Below, piece after piece: positions 13,621-25,443 of a DNA stretch of 64,000 nt. A program made the position numbers and the translations under genes. The first letter of the stretch is position 1. Each line of letters starts with the position of its first letter. Under the pieces are notes generated by a model. That model searched no databases and was not told the origin of the DNA. It saw only the letters and a list, made by a program, of their open reading frames with translations. The stretch is from Rhabdornis inornatus (lineage: Eukaryota > Chordata > Aves > Passeriformes > Rhabdornithidae). The stretch lies in NCBI GenBank assembly GCA_013397075.1, contig VWZS01008810.1, forward strand, positions 186,001 to 250,000, in the 5' to 3' direction.

Positions 13621-16600
13621 CCACCTAGAGAAGAAAGGAACAATGAATCAATTTTTGTAAACAGACAAAAAACTACCCTCCAACCCATCCAAGTTATGGC
13701 TTATTTGACAATGGCATATTTCCCATGATCTGTCCTTCCTGGCTATGCTCTTGCTCAGCTCCGTTGCTGGTTTTGTGATACCCAGCTCTGTAAGTTTTCA
13801 TTTAATGCACTAAAGCGGGAAAAGCTGCCACTATTATCCCTGTCTGCAGCAGCATATCATTCCTGGATGTGTCCACAAGGCAGCCTTTAAACACTACTGA
13901 GACTGCTGTCCCATTGCATCCTGTGGAAGGACTGAAAACACTTCCAGGATCCCCTCTAGAATCCAAGACTTGGGAAAAGTGTGTCAAAGCCTTATCTGTG
14001 GCAACAAGAATAGAAAACATATTAATCTGAGTTGGAAAAATATGATAAAGGAAACCAAAACTTGAAAAAAAAGAGGGGGGAAAAAAGCAAAACAAACCCC
14101 AACCACTCAATAGGAAGCATGGAAAGCTATTCCAATAATCAGGAAGTCCCTAATCCAGACAAGACTTGGTCTGAACTGTGGTGGGTTATAATACTGCCAG
14201 ATGCTATTCCCAATGTGATTTATTTCAGGAGAATATTGGACTTGGCCAAGAAGCTGCCTTTGTTTCACTTGTTTTTTCTGCAAGTCTTGGGTGATACAAA
14301 GGGCACTGGGCTGGGGTTCACTCTTCTCCTATAACTTTTTTTTGCCATTTCTTAGACAAGCTGTTGGGAAATTATGATACATTTCAAAACCATCTGACAT
14401 TATATTTCATCATTGCAGTAACTGAGATGATGACACTCAGGAAAATGCTAAACCATTTATTTAGACAGGCCAACTTTGATGCTGATTACAGCAGTCCTCC
14501 TGTTGTTGATGCTTAATGTAGTATCTGCTCCTAAAAGTAAGGAAAAGCCATTAAACCAGTCTACAAGTAGATTATTCCCTTCTCCACAAGTGTCTCTGAG
14601 GCAGGGATTGAAAGCCCTGTGTTGAGCTGAAATGAGGTCCTGGACTATAGACAGGGATTGGGAAGTCTTCAGGGAAAATGGGTCAGGGCCAGCAGTCCTG
14701 GTCATGCCTTCAAGGCCCTGTCAAACATAAACCCATGCTTCTTCCTTCAAAATGAAGCAAATGAGTGGGTCACATGAGTTCACTGCTATGGCCAAGACAG
14801 TCAACAGTGGAGAAGACAATTATTTCTTGTAACAGTTAGTCTGTGATTTTGAATGATCCTCCTATTCATATCAAGATTTAACTATACTTTTCCAAATGTC
14901 TGCCCATCTTTCTCCATCCATGCCTTCCTCTAAACAGCTTCTCCTCTTACTGAAGTGAGGTGTTCGGGAAGCACTGCCTCACAGAGACCTAGCAGGCTCA
15001 TCTGTGCAAATCAGGTGTTAAGTGAGAAGGAATAGACCCAGGATGTTTGCAAGGATGATGGCCTTGATGGATGAAAGGTATTCTGAAGAACATCGTTGTA
15101 ATGAGGAGGAAAAATCCTGCAACAGAAATCTTGGTAGAAAAGAGATTTCTCTTTCACTAAAGCTGTTTCTTTCTTCCCGTTATCTGACCAACTGAGACTA
15201 AATTCCTCTAAAAGAAATCTTTCCCACCTGATCTGAAAGACACTGTCATCAGCACAGCCATACATTTTGCGTTTTATTTCTGATAACTGGAGAACCAGCA
15301 AAGGCTTCCCTTCAATATCCAAGCATGCTGGTGTAAGAGCAGAAGATGAGTGTTCATAAACATAAAAGCCCCAAGCTAGAAAAGGAGTGAGCCAAGGACT
15401 GCTAGCATTTGTTCATAAAGGAAAATTGAATAACAAAGATGCAGTGATGTAAATATGTGTCTAGGCAGAATAATGTACCTCTACGTGCAAAAATAATTTC
15501 CCAGAATAAAGTTACTGCGGACATACTAGCAAAATAAGAAGCTTTTTATTCCAGAATAACTTCTCCTTCTGGAAAGCAGATCTGTTGCTTATTCTGAAGC
15601 AGTGTCTACACAGCATGCATACCAGTGTAGCCAAAGAACTGCAGGAACTCACCTATGAACTGCACTTTCTGTCAGTTTTCCCAATAAGCAAGACTTATTA
15701 GTGTCTGGGGATGTGTGTATGAGAGGGAGAAAAGGCAGTCTTCCTTTATCAAAAATGAAAAATCAAGCAATAAAATCTCAAGAAAACACGCTCTGCTTCA
15801 AAACCACTCACTGCATCATGAAAAGCAGTAGAGGGGAACTGGAGCTCCTGAGAACGTATTATTTAATGAGAATCTGAAGGAATGAACTCGTTTCCTACAG
15901 CTCTGTCTCATGGGTTTTACTGAACTACACTGGCTAAGAAGACAGACCCTCCAGTTAACTTTTCTCACTGATGTCACAAGTACATGCAGATTTGGAGGTG
16001 TGTAACAGCATATGAACTCCTAAAGTCACTTTGGCCATGCTGTGAGCACAAAGAGATATGTAGTTAGCTTCTTCATCCACCTGCCTTCTTTTTCTTAAAT
16101 TTGTTGTAATTTGTCTTTGAGAGTTTTGCTCAGCTGAAATGGATCAGTGCATTCAAAAATCAGTAATGAGACACGTAGATACATGTACACACAAGGGGTG
16201 GAACGTATAAAATACATAGATACTGACATTTCAGCTGGGGAGTAGCTGAGGAGAGGAATGGGTTGCTATGGAGCTTTATTTATCACTTGTAAGATATGGA
16301 AGAGAATTTCCCTGATTGACCAGAAGGATAAATCTAGGCTGAGCAGCATAGGTATGGATGCCTGTGCCACAGATGTCCAGGTTTCAAAGTACATTCTGCT
16401 GGAGCTTTTCATAGAAAAGTGGCCTTGAACTCAGCAGTGACTAAGACTACTGCTGTGGTTGCCGTTCAGAAAACTTCTGCAGGTAGGCTGGGAGAAGGTG
16501 GGCAATCTTTTGAAAAAAATCATACATTTATATGTCCCCAAGACAGTGGGCAAGGAACTACATAAAATGGGTAAAAATTAGCACAGTAAATGAGCATTCA

Positions 16601-16707
16601 AAGTTTAACCTATTTTTTGGTGAGTTGTAATTGAAATCATGGTGGCAAATACTGCCTAATCTCTTTCTTGGATAGCTTTCAAAAGAATTAAGAGGCCTTT
16701 GAATTAA

Positions 16708-16741
16708 AAAACAAACAAACAAAAAAAAACCCAAACAAAAG
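16708..16741 (+). repeat. Short (CAAA)n-rich run
   Basis: A run of A tracts interrupted by single or triple C, about 34 bases long, similar in composition to the larger tract at 13.5 kb. Confidence 0.7.
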
Positions 16742-17353
16742 TTTTGTTGGAAAGCCTTCATCCCAGCAGCAAAGTGTGCAACAGTTAAGGCTGACTCTCA
16801 GAGCTATAGGATGAGATGAAGCCTGAGCAACATAATGCAGAGGGCAAAGCTACAGATGAACTGTTATGAAACCTGAGAAACAGAGATGAGCTTGGAAAGG
16901 AGAATGGCTTTCTAATCTGATACCCGAAATATAGTGGGGCATTACTGAATGTGGGAAAGAGACTTCCTCCCATTATCAGGAATGATTAAGGAAAAACAAT
17001 AAAGGGCTATAAAATACTATGGGAGGCAGCAAGATGCAGCAGGAGTAGCTGAGGTCTTGATTGCAGCCTGCTATCTTGCCAAGACTTGATGACAAAAATG
17101 CATTAGTCCCTGCCCCATGAAGGGTCCTGGCTCTCCAGGTACTGCATTTCTGCTGTGGGGTTCAGCCCTTGGCAGGCCCTCAGCATGTCAATAGCAAGGC
17201 TGGGCCGGCCAGGTCATCGGCAGGGTACAGTCCTGTGCTGTGTGTTGTGTGCCCTGGCTAGGAATGGAAAACCGGCAAGGGATGCTGTGGATGCGCTACT
17301 GATCAGGAGAAGGTGGTGTGTGTCTATGTGTATGGGAGGGGACAGTACATGGA

Positions 17354-17390
17354 AGTGCATGTGTGTGTGTGTTTGTGTGTTTGTGTGCAT
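17354..17390 (+). repeat. TG-rich dinucleotide run
   Basis: Alternating TG steps with occasional TTTG interruptions, the first of several TG tracts that precede the CpG island. Confidence 0.8.
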
Positions 17391-17530
17391 GTCTGCACAT
17401 TCTCTATCCAGGAGGATGGTGTACGGGGAGGTCTCAGAAGTGCGTGCATCCCATAGCTGGGAGTGTTAATGTGGATTCACCCGTGTGTGAGAGGGGAATC
17501 CCCTGCCTAGAGGGTGCCCTTAGCGTGGGT

Positions 17531-17549
17531 TGTGTGTGTGTGTGTGTGT
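17531..17549 (+). repeat. (TG)n microsatellite abutting an assembly break
   Basis: A pure TG run of about 19 bases ends at a single N at 17550. The same TG motif resumes directly after the 203-base gap at 17994, which suggests the two ends once belonged to one array. Confidence 0.9.
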
Positions 17550-17736
17550 NACAGCCGCAGACACGGGCGGCCGCGCCGGCAGCCGGCGGCTCGCATGCAG
17601 CCGGGGATTACAGCGGGGCGAGGGCAGCGAGGGCTCGACTCTTATCCCCCCTCGCCCCCCCGCGCTCCGCCCGACACCCCAACCTCTCGCCGCGCGGCTG
17701 CTCCGGCGGCTTTTCGTCTCCGGGGGTAGGAGGGAG

Positions 17737-17790
17737 ATGCCTTTGCCGTGGTTTTTCCACCCCCAGCCCTCTCCGTACCGGGGGGGGCGG
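17737..17790 (+). repeat. 54-bp block, copy 1 (edge of assembly gap)
   Basis: Identical over all 54 bases to 18213-18266. It ends exactly where the run of N begins, so it looks like a contig end that should overlap the second copy rather than a biological duplication. Confidence 0.95.
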
Positions 17791-17993
17791 NNNNNNNNNN
17801 NNNNNNNNNNNNNNNNNNNNNNNNNNNNNNNNNNNNNNNNNNNNNNNNNNNNNNNNNNNNNNNNNNNNNNNNNNNNNNNNNNNNNNNNNNNNNNNNNNNN
17901 NNNNNNNNNNNNNNNNNNNNNNNNNNNNNNNNNNNNNNNNNNNNNNNNNNNNNNNNNNNNNNNNNNNNNNNNNNNNNNNNNNNNNNNNNNNNN
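17791..17993. other. Assembly gap (203 N)
   Basis: A run of 203 undetermined bases inside the CpG island. Single N characters at 17550 and 18212 mark two further joins. Open frames reported through this gap are meaningless. Confidence 1.
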
Positions 17994-18018
17994 TGTGTGT
18001 GTGTGTGTGTGTGTGTGT
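17994..18018 (+). repeat. (TG)n microsatellite after the gap
   Basis: A pure TG run of about 25 bases starts immediately after the gap and matches the repeat that ends at 17549. Confidence 0.95.
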
Positions 18019-18212
18019 ACATCCGTGCGTGCGTGTACCCCGCCTGTGGCACTGTGGCCCGGGCACGGTGTCTGTGCCTGGCTGATGTCGCTGCGTGCGA
18101 GCGCGTACCCCGTGCCCGGGCAGGGTGCGGGGTGTGCGCACCCTTTGTGTGCGGGTAGCGCGGGGAGGGAGGGGGCTGCGCGCCCCCGCCCGGGCCGGTG
18201 CCGGGTGCGCGN

Positions 18213-18266
18213 ATGCCTTTGCCGTGGTTTTTCCACCCCCAGCCCTCTCCGTACCGGGGGGGGCGG
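18213..18266 (+). repeat. 54-bp block, copy 2
   Basis: Identical to 17737-17790. It follows directly after the single N at 18212 and continues without a break into the predicted exon 1, so this copy is the one anchored to the gene. Confidence 0.95.
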
Positions 18267-18269
18267 TGA
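18213..18269 (+). promoter_or_regulatory. Upstream ORF 1 in KCNB2 leader (18 codons)
   Basis: ATG at 18213 opens an 18-codon frame that stops at TGA 18267-18269. Its stop overlaps the next upstream ATG as TGATG, an arrangement compatible with termination-reinitiation. It is only relevant if transcription starts upstream of 18213. The same frame exists in the duplicated block at 17737 but there runs into the gap. Confidence 0.35.
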
Positions 18270-18442
18270 TGTGGAGCCGGGAATGTAGAGGAAAACCCTC
18301 CCCGGGAAGGAGCGACCAAAACAAATCCCTCGCCGTAGCTTTGGCGGCCGCGCAGTGCCCGGGGAAGCCCGAGCAGCCCCTGCCAGCGCTGGGGAATCCC
18401 TCCTGCAGCCCCCGGCGGCGCCTCGGGCGCCCGCGGAGCAAG
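18269..18442 (+). promoter_or_regulatory. Upstream overlapping ORF 2, exon 1 part (58 codons)
   Basis: ATG at 18269 (G at -3, T at +4, moderate context) opens a frame that stays open for exactly 58 codons to the exon 1 donor, ending in phase 0. If joined to 34250 it continues for 37 codons and stops at TGA 34361-34363, overlapping the KCNB2 start. The peptide is Arg/Pro/Ala-rich, reflects CpG-island composition and resembles no family I know, so a regulatory role in the leader is likelier than a protein function. Confidence 0.4.
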
Positions 18443-18595
18443 GTAAGCGGGAGGGCATCCCTCTTCCGCCGAGGGCTGCCTTTTGCTTTTATTTGTATTT
18501 ATTTGAGAGCCCGAGTCATCCCCAGCTCCCGCCCTGCTGGGACAGCCACGGGAGGGGAGAAGTGCCCGCTGTCCGCGGAGCCCCGGGCCGGGCGG

Positions 18596-18634
18596 GAGCC
18601 CCGGGGAGCCCCGCAGAGCCCCGGGGAGCCCCGA
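18596..18634 (+). repeat. GC-rich 20-bp unit, two tandem copies
   Basis: Two adjacent copies of a 20-base unit with a CCCCGGGG palindromic core, about 150 bases into the predicted intron 1. The segment can form strong GC hairpins and is likely hard to sequence. Confidence 0.8.
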
Positions 18635-21600
18635 GCGCTGCGCAGCGCCCCTGGGGAGGGGGCACGATCGGCGGGGCGGGACGGACACGGGGGGTCCCCC
18701 CGGCTGCCTGGATCGGTCTGAGGCAGGATAATACAACCCTCACCCTGGAGCGCTTTGGAAACCGTGGCTTGTATTTCTGCTCCTTCAGAGCTGCTAAAGG
18801 GAGGGAGGGAATGACATTTCGTAGTATTCTGCCTCCTGCCGTGGGTGAGCTCTACCGATAAAGGCTCGTCATTTGTTTCCGATGCTCTAATAGAGCTTGT
18901 GGAAACCTGATGATAGAAAACCTCAGCCTTCTCGGTGGCTGTCGTTGGAATTACCCCATCTACCCGGGGACTGAAAAATCCCCTGTATAGAAGAAAATAC
19001 ATGTAGCACTGTGGTAGTCTAAAATATGTCATATATGCTTTCTATAGGTAGGTAGCATGCTGGCCCCTGGATTTAAAAACCTAAATGTCTTTATGAATAG
19101 GCGTGTTCATTGGCTACATGGTTTCTACAAACCATTCAGTGTGTTTCTTCTATCAGAATTTCACTGCCTGGGTGAAGATAGACCTTTGTTTATACCCTAT
19201 GTATGGCCATATTTATAGTAGGATTTGGACTTCATTCAATTCAAGTTACATAATGATTAAGATACAACAGGCAGTATATATGCAGTTTCTTGGACATTTT
19301 AATTCATTGCAGATAAGACTGACTCTAGCAACACTGCCAAAATTGTCACTTTTTCGATGTTTGTGTAAGAAAGAAAGTGTCCATAGCATCAGGTGGAGAC
19401 AATGTTCCTTAGCAGATACATAGTCATCAGGAGCTTGCTATTAAAAGGACACCTAAGCGAAGGATTTCAGTGACTCCGTCCTGTAGCTCTGAGGAGGTGC
19501 CAAGATGGTTTAGAAGAGGAGGAATAGCAGCGAGACTGGGCAGGCTTGGGAGGGGGAAAAGCCTGTCTGGTAACATTTTGCATTAAAAACACCTCGAGCT
19601 CAAGTTTGCTCGGCTGGTCAGTCTGTCCAACTTAGAGCAGAGCTAGCACCAAGCCTTAGGGGCTGGGCAAGGTCTACAAAACTGAACGTTCCACCAAGCC
19701 TGGGACACGATCCTCCAGGGAGTTTTGGTAGAAACTTTCAGGGGAGCAGGGTCAGTGAGTACATGCCACTTATGGGATTTGTTTGTTCCCTGATCACTAA
19801 GATGTGCTAACAAAACTCTGTAAGTCTTTCCCAGAGAGATAAGATGCAGTACAGAAAAAATAGTTTATTTCTGGTTCTTAGCACCTCTGTCTATTCTGTT
19901 CAAACAGCAGATAAATCTGATACAACTGATAAACTCCCACTTCGTTCAGCATTAGTGGAACTTGCAGCTGGCTTGTTATAATTTTTTTTTTTTCCAAAGA
20001 GTGCTTCTGCAGGCAGCTCTCACCACAGCATTCAAATTTCTCTTGCCTCCTTTCTCAGCTGGGTACTGCTGCTGGAGCTCAGCAGGTTGCCCTCATTCAG
20101 ACATATGCAGACAGTAAAACATCTTCAGCTTGAGATGAGGGAGAGGTGCTGTTTGGAGCAGCATGCTTCAGCCTGAACATTTCCATTTGCTTCAGCATTT
20201 TGAAATGTCCCATTGCCTTAACAATGCCATATCACATATAGTTATTCATACTCAGCCTTTTTTTTTCCTAAGTGAAAGTTAGTTAATTGGCAAATTCTGG
20301 CTTGCCATTCAAAGCAAGGCAAGAGGTCAAGATTTGCAATATCTCTCTTGACAACGGTTGGGATTTTGTCAAACGGTTTGCTACTGTCATTTTCAGAAAA
20401 AAATCTTGATCTTACGTGACTTCCTTGAGCTTCATGTAACCAAGTGCACAGGTAAAATATATTCCATGATGCTACTGTATTTAAAGCTACCTGCTGAAGG
20501 ATATTTCTGTCAGTGGCTTAGTCCATCTGTCGTGATACAAGCAGCACGTTGGGGGGGGTCTGTCTGGGCTCAGCTCAGAGGAGGAACGCAAGCTGAGATA
20601 TCTAGTGAAGGAGACAGTGACTGGAAGTATGTCACTGAGGTGGGATTCCACTGCAGACCCCCCTGGAGGTGTCTGCTCTACCAGAGTACAGACCTCCTGC
20701 TCCCCACAGGAAGAGATGGGAGCCAGAAAGGAAAGTGCTTAAAGTTGTACGCCACTTCAGCTTTGTCAGAGCAGACATACATGCATTTTTTGGGTGTATT
20801 TTTGCATGTTTTCAGGGGTCAATTCTCTTAATTCATCATATGCACAATGTCTTCTGACCCAGCAATGCTCACAGCTCTTGGAGTTAAGCAATGATTGCCT
20901 CTGAAAGGACTTTAGATATTTGTCTACTATTGCTATAGTAAGTTTTATCATTTTTAGGAATGAGGTTTTTTTACCTAATAGGTGTCTGAACATTATAAAC
21001 ATGGATGCACCATAAAAAACAGGCTGTAATTTACTTTGTTGTGTTTTGTTGTTTCTAGTCTTATCAGGATATGAACACCCTAAGAGAAAATATTTTTAAT
21101 TTCCCATCTGTAGTGGGCATATTTTTCTTATGGTTATTGCTGGAGTAGTGGAATTGGGTATTTGATTTCTTGGATTTTATAATAAATCTTTGGAACATGT
21201 TGTTTTAACTCACATTTTAGTAGGGAGAAATGTGTGTTTACTTTGTAACAACAGTATTAACTTCAAAATAAATTTTCTAATATTAAATTGTGGAGATTTT
21301 TTAAGATGTGCAACAGTGTTTTGTGGGATAATGTGAAAAGAAATTGCTTAGGACATTACAGAGTAGACTTAATCCTATTGTATATGTAGATTTTTGTGCA
21401 ATCCCACAGCTCCTGGGTTTTCTAATCTATAATTCTCTGTCTATATGGAAAAGACATGGAAAGAATTTCATGATTTTGAATTTTTTCTTCACTATTATGC
21501 AATTAGAGGTATCATATTGCATGCTGCAATAGATACATTGCTCAGTCACGCTCAAATTAAATCTAAGGAAAATGCATATATATGACTAAAAAAAAAAAGA

Positions 21601-24600
21601 ATTCAAACAGAGAAGCTTAACAACTCAAGTGCTTATTGAACAGGATTTGGAAGTTTCCTATCTTCATACGAAGTGAGTCCCAGTATAGCATCCCAGGTCA
21701 CTAAATACCATAAAAGCCTTAGAGAAAGTATGCATTAGTCAAGATATTTAAAATCTATAATGCTTAAACCTGCCTATATTCTTCATAAAGTCTGGAAGGA
21801 CAGCAAAGGCTATTTTGCTTTTTGTCCATCCCAGTGCTTCTACAGCATGCGCAGAAATTTCAGCGCAAGTCACACATTGGCATCTTCCTAAGTTTTCACT
21901 TGTTTGCTGTGCAATACATTCCTTCTTCTGAGTCTGGAGGGATAGAGTTTCCTAATAGATGAATTTCTTAAAGGATGAGTGTCAAAATTACTTTTTTTCA
22001 CCAGCATGAAAGTATGATGATGTTAACTGCATAATCAGAAAACAAAGAATATTATTTTGAACACACTTCTTCATGGATTATGGTATGAACAATAGGGAAA
22101 CAATAAAAGTCTCAGGCCACTAAAATCAGTAGGGTTTTAAATTTATTTGTTTCGGATGCAGGAAATCTATATTTAGCCATAATGATAGATCAGCTGTGAC
22201 TTAGGTGTCTGGCTTCTGTACATCCCTGTTCCTTCTCTGGATAACTATAAAGAGTAGTCAGTAGCATCTCTGCTGGCACCAGCAAGAGAGTCAGAACAAC
22301 AGTCTATTAGCTAACAAATAATATATGTAATGCTGGCATAATGCAGCTCTGAGCATTTAGGAGTAGGCTGCAATAAACAGCAGTTGAATTCTTTGCAAGG
22401 AACAATGGCAATTGACCACTTTACCCCTCATGGTACCATGACAGGGGAGCACAGTGCACTGTAAAATTGTGTGAGGACATTTACAGTCCGAGCCAAGGCA
22501 GAGGAGCTGAACAGCTCTCTTACCACAGCACTGGCACATGATGCATAAGCCCCTAGGTTTTTGTTACCCCTTGGTGAGTGCTTCTTACTAGGAAATCAGA
22601 CTTGCTGTTGCAGGGTGCTCTTCATGCTGCCATCATATTCAGGTACTAGATTCTTAGGAAATAAATGGCAGCCCTTTAGGTAAAACCACCTTACGAGGAA
22701 ATGAATGCAAAGCTGTGCTGATAATTAACTGAACAAAGCTCTTGAACATAATCTTCTTTGATGACACTGGAGATGAGCTTCTCCCTCTGATTGCCTAACA
22801 AGTTAAGAAATAGAAATTAGTTATGGCAGTACAGTCCAAATACAGAATAAATTTGCCTCAGAGCAAAGGCAGTTCATAAAACGATATTTCACAGTACCTC
22901 ATAAATAGTTAACTTGTAGAAAATTAGCCGTATTTTCAATACATACAGAGATAAAAATTACAATCAAATGCAAGAACTCAAAATGAAACCATAATGCTTC
23001 TTTTTACATAGTTTTCGGTTGTGTCATTTGCTCTCTTAGGGTATGGGGATTTGGTTTACCTACAAGGTTGTTGACCTCCTCTCAGATGGATGTATTCTCA
23101 AATGGCAGAATAATTCTGCTATAATTTATAGCCATTAATTCAGTGTAAATTTGCATATATGAGAGACATTCTGAGACAGTTTGAGCAGAAAGTGCTGGCA
23201 AGCTGCAGAAGCTAGAAGAATCCCATTAATGTATTTAAGCAGACTCAAAACAGTGAATAGGCTTAATTAGCCTTGAAATCACACAACTGTGAATGACAGT
23301 ATTGTACGTGCTTTTCCTGTGGCTGGTGAGATTAACAGTGCAGAGTCGCTCTACCTTGACAGGAGTGCCATCTAGAAGGTTTTGCCTTCTGGAATATTTC
23401 CATCTCATGCTTTCTTCATTCTTATTATTGCTGACATAGAGCAAACCTCTTAACTGGGTAAGCTTTATACTTGAATTTATTGTCAGGACTAGCCTGGCTA
23501 CTGATAGTCACTTTAGTCCCTATTTAGGCATGTCGCTGAAGCAGCATTAGCAGTGCTGTGTATCTTCTGCTCCTTTTGAACTGAGGAATGGATGATAATG
23601 TTTAGCCACTTCACCGTGTTTATAGATAACCTAGGTAGAAGCAAAAATATCTCAGTTTTGCCCAGAAATGTTGTGGTTTAGAGTACTGATGGAGAAAAAT
23701 TGAGCTTTTAGGCCTTTCATAGATTAACATGATTCAAATAAACATTTCACTTCTTGTAATCCAAGATTACCATGCATCAAAGGACTGGTCACATCCTTCA
23801 GTTACAGACTCATTTGTGTCTGTTGTCTTTCAAGCACAGGCTGCCTGCCTCATTCTTGCTCAGTAAGAATGGGGATGGTCTCCAGCACTGCAGCTGTCCC
23901 AGGGATTGCTGATAGCAGCAGGAGTCTGGAAGATATAAACCACAGGTTTGAATCACCAGGGGTGAACGTGGTCCTTCAGTGAATATTTAATGGCCAAGCA
24001 ATGACATCAAGGTGGAACCAAGGCTACTACCTCAAGGTGTATTTGAAATGAGTAGACCTTGTTCAATTCTTTTGAAGGACTGTTTTACATACCTCTTCTA
24101 AGAGGAGGTTTCCTGGCTTAGAGTATCATGTGGGTGGGTTGTGTCCCTTTTGATCCTGCTTACGCATTGGGCCTGGGTGGGAGTTAAGAGCATCTTCTTC
24201 CTGACTGTGAAGTATAGTGTTGATCCTGCCTTAGAGGTTCCCACACCCTTCTCTGAACTTGGGACTTTTGTGTTTAATATTAGAAACCCTGAACTAATGG
24301 CTCTGATGAAGCACATTTTTAAGGGATGCTGTGGCTTTTAAAAATACATTTTGGCTTGATAGAAGTAAATAAATTCATTTATAGTGGCAGTTTTATAAAA
24401 GTGTTCCTTTTAGCCTGTCTTGAATTTTAGAATTATAGTAACAGTAGTATAGGGTTGTGCATGAGAGTGAGTCCTCACTTTTTTCTATTGTCAGGTCAAT
24501 TTGAGGGTCAAAAAATATCAATACTCTTGGTATCAGGTAGGACTAAAAGTCGTTGTAGCTTCTTCTCTACAGTGTTAAACTGGTGGTCCTAAGAACAGTT

Positions 24601-25395
24601 TACCCTTACTGACCCCCAGACCATCTGTATCTTTGTGCAGTATGTGGAACCAAAACTGTTAAGGTCTTAGATAAGGTCAGGAACCAAAGTTTTATGTTTC
24701 CTGGGTGACTGTTTTTCTCAGGTAGGCAAAATAAGATGTTAGGTTGTCCTAGGCCCTTCACAGCAGTTTGTAGTAGTAGTTTGAGATGTTTTTCCAAGGC
24801 ATCCTATAGTTGAAGACATCAAAATGTTGAAGGGTTGGATTCTTCAGATTGAGATTAGATGGAAATTCATCTTAATTTTTAATGATAAAAGCCTTCTGTA
24901 AAGACTTGCTGATGCTGTGACCTCAGGGACATTTCCAGTTATGTACAAAGGCACTTGTCAAAAATTGAGTCACCAAAAACCAAGGCCTTGATTCGTTCCT
25001 TCATTCTGCCTTCAGGGCTTCTGTAAAGCACCAGCAATAGGAGTTTGAGCTAAGCTCCTAATGGATTGAGACAAATGTCTCTTGAGTAAATCTGCCCCTT
25101 TCAAACTGTTTTCTTTGGCCAAGTCTCTTCCTATCTGTGGTCCAGATAGGTCTAGGCCTGCCATTTGCCTTGATTGCATCAGGGAACAGTTAGAAGTGGT
25201 TGAAAATTAAATTTTTGACAGAAGCAGCAATTGAACACAAATGTTTTCATTTCCAAAGAAGTCAGTTAGGAATATGATTGTGCTTTCCTTAATTCTAGAT
25301 TTGGGATGGTGGCATTTCATGCTTTTTCTTTATTAGAAAACACCATATTACAGCAGGATTCTGACAAAAATGCAACATCCAAAATTTTGGGTGCT

Positions 25396-25443
25396 GTTTC
25401 ATTCAAAGTTTCATTCAAAGTTTCATTCAAAGTTTCATTCAAA
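25396..25443 (+). repeat. 12-bp tandem repeat, four perfect copies
   Basis: Four identical head-to-tail copies of GTTTCATTCAAA, 48 bases in total, with no internal variation, in otherwise unique intron sequence. The lack of divergence suggests recent expansion. Confidence 0.95.

Larger units (their letters stand above)
12590..17350. other. Non-coding flank with A-rich tracts, no gene seen
   Basis: AT-rich sequence directly upstream of the KCNB2 CpG island. Apart from the A/C-rich tract at 13467-13620 and a short CAAA run near 16708-16741, it appears unique. Composition shifts gradually to higher GC from about 17.1 kb, approaching the island. Any upstream enhancer or alternative promoter would fall here, but no specific site is supported. 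Confidence 0.55.
18213..18442 (+). other. KCNB2: KCNB2 exon 1, 3' part (predicted non-coding)
   Basis: The 3' boundary is a strong donor: AG at 18441-18442 followed by GTAAGC at 18443. The 5' boundary is unknown; 18213 is only where continuous sequence begins after the single N, and transcription may start further upstream in the misassembled block. Known: the human gene has a 5'-untranslated first exon followed by an exon with the start codon. The exon is GC-rich and contains two upstream ATGs (18213 and 18269), annotated separately. Splicing to 34250 is inferred from strand, order and signal quality, not from transcript data. Confidence 0.55.
17551..18720 (+). promoter_or_regulatory. KCNB2: CpG island, likely KCNB2 promoter
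   Basis: Seen: a sharp rise in GC and CpG frequency against an AT-rich background, with GC-box-like cores (GGGGCGG) at the ends of both copies of the 54-bp block and no obvious TATA box. It includes an unresolved gap. Known: many vertebrate ion-channel genes start from TATA-less CpG islands, and the human KCNB2 gene has a non-coding first exon. Inference: this is the KCNB2 promoter, because it is the only CpG island in the window, lies upstream of the coding exon on the same strand, and contains a strong + strand donor at 18442/18443. A divergent transcript on the minus strand cannot be excluded. The exact transcription start is not visible. Confidence 0.7.

Noticed and set aside
13360..13728. 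Lys/Gln-rich frame and overlapping Phe-rich minus-strand frames
   Set aside because: Created by the A/C-rich low-complexity tract at 13467-13620.
17318..18736. Several long open frames on both strands across the CpG island
   Set aside because: They run through the 203-base gap and single N positions and are kept open by undetermined codons and GC-rich or TG-repeat sequence.
20358..20831. 157-codon plus-strand frame in intron 1
   Set aside because: Longest clean frame outside KCNB2, but no recognisable domain, no homology I can recall, and mixed composition; length is within chance for 64 kb.
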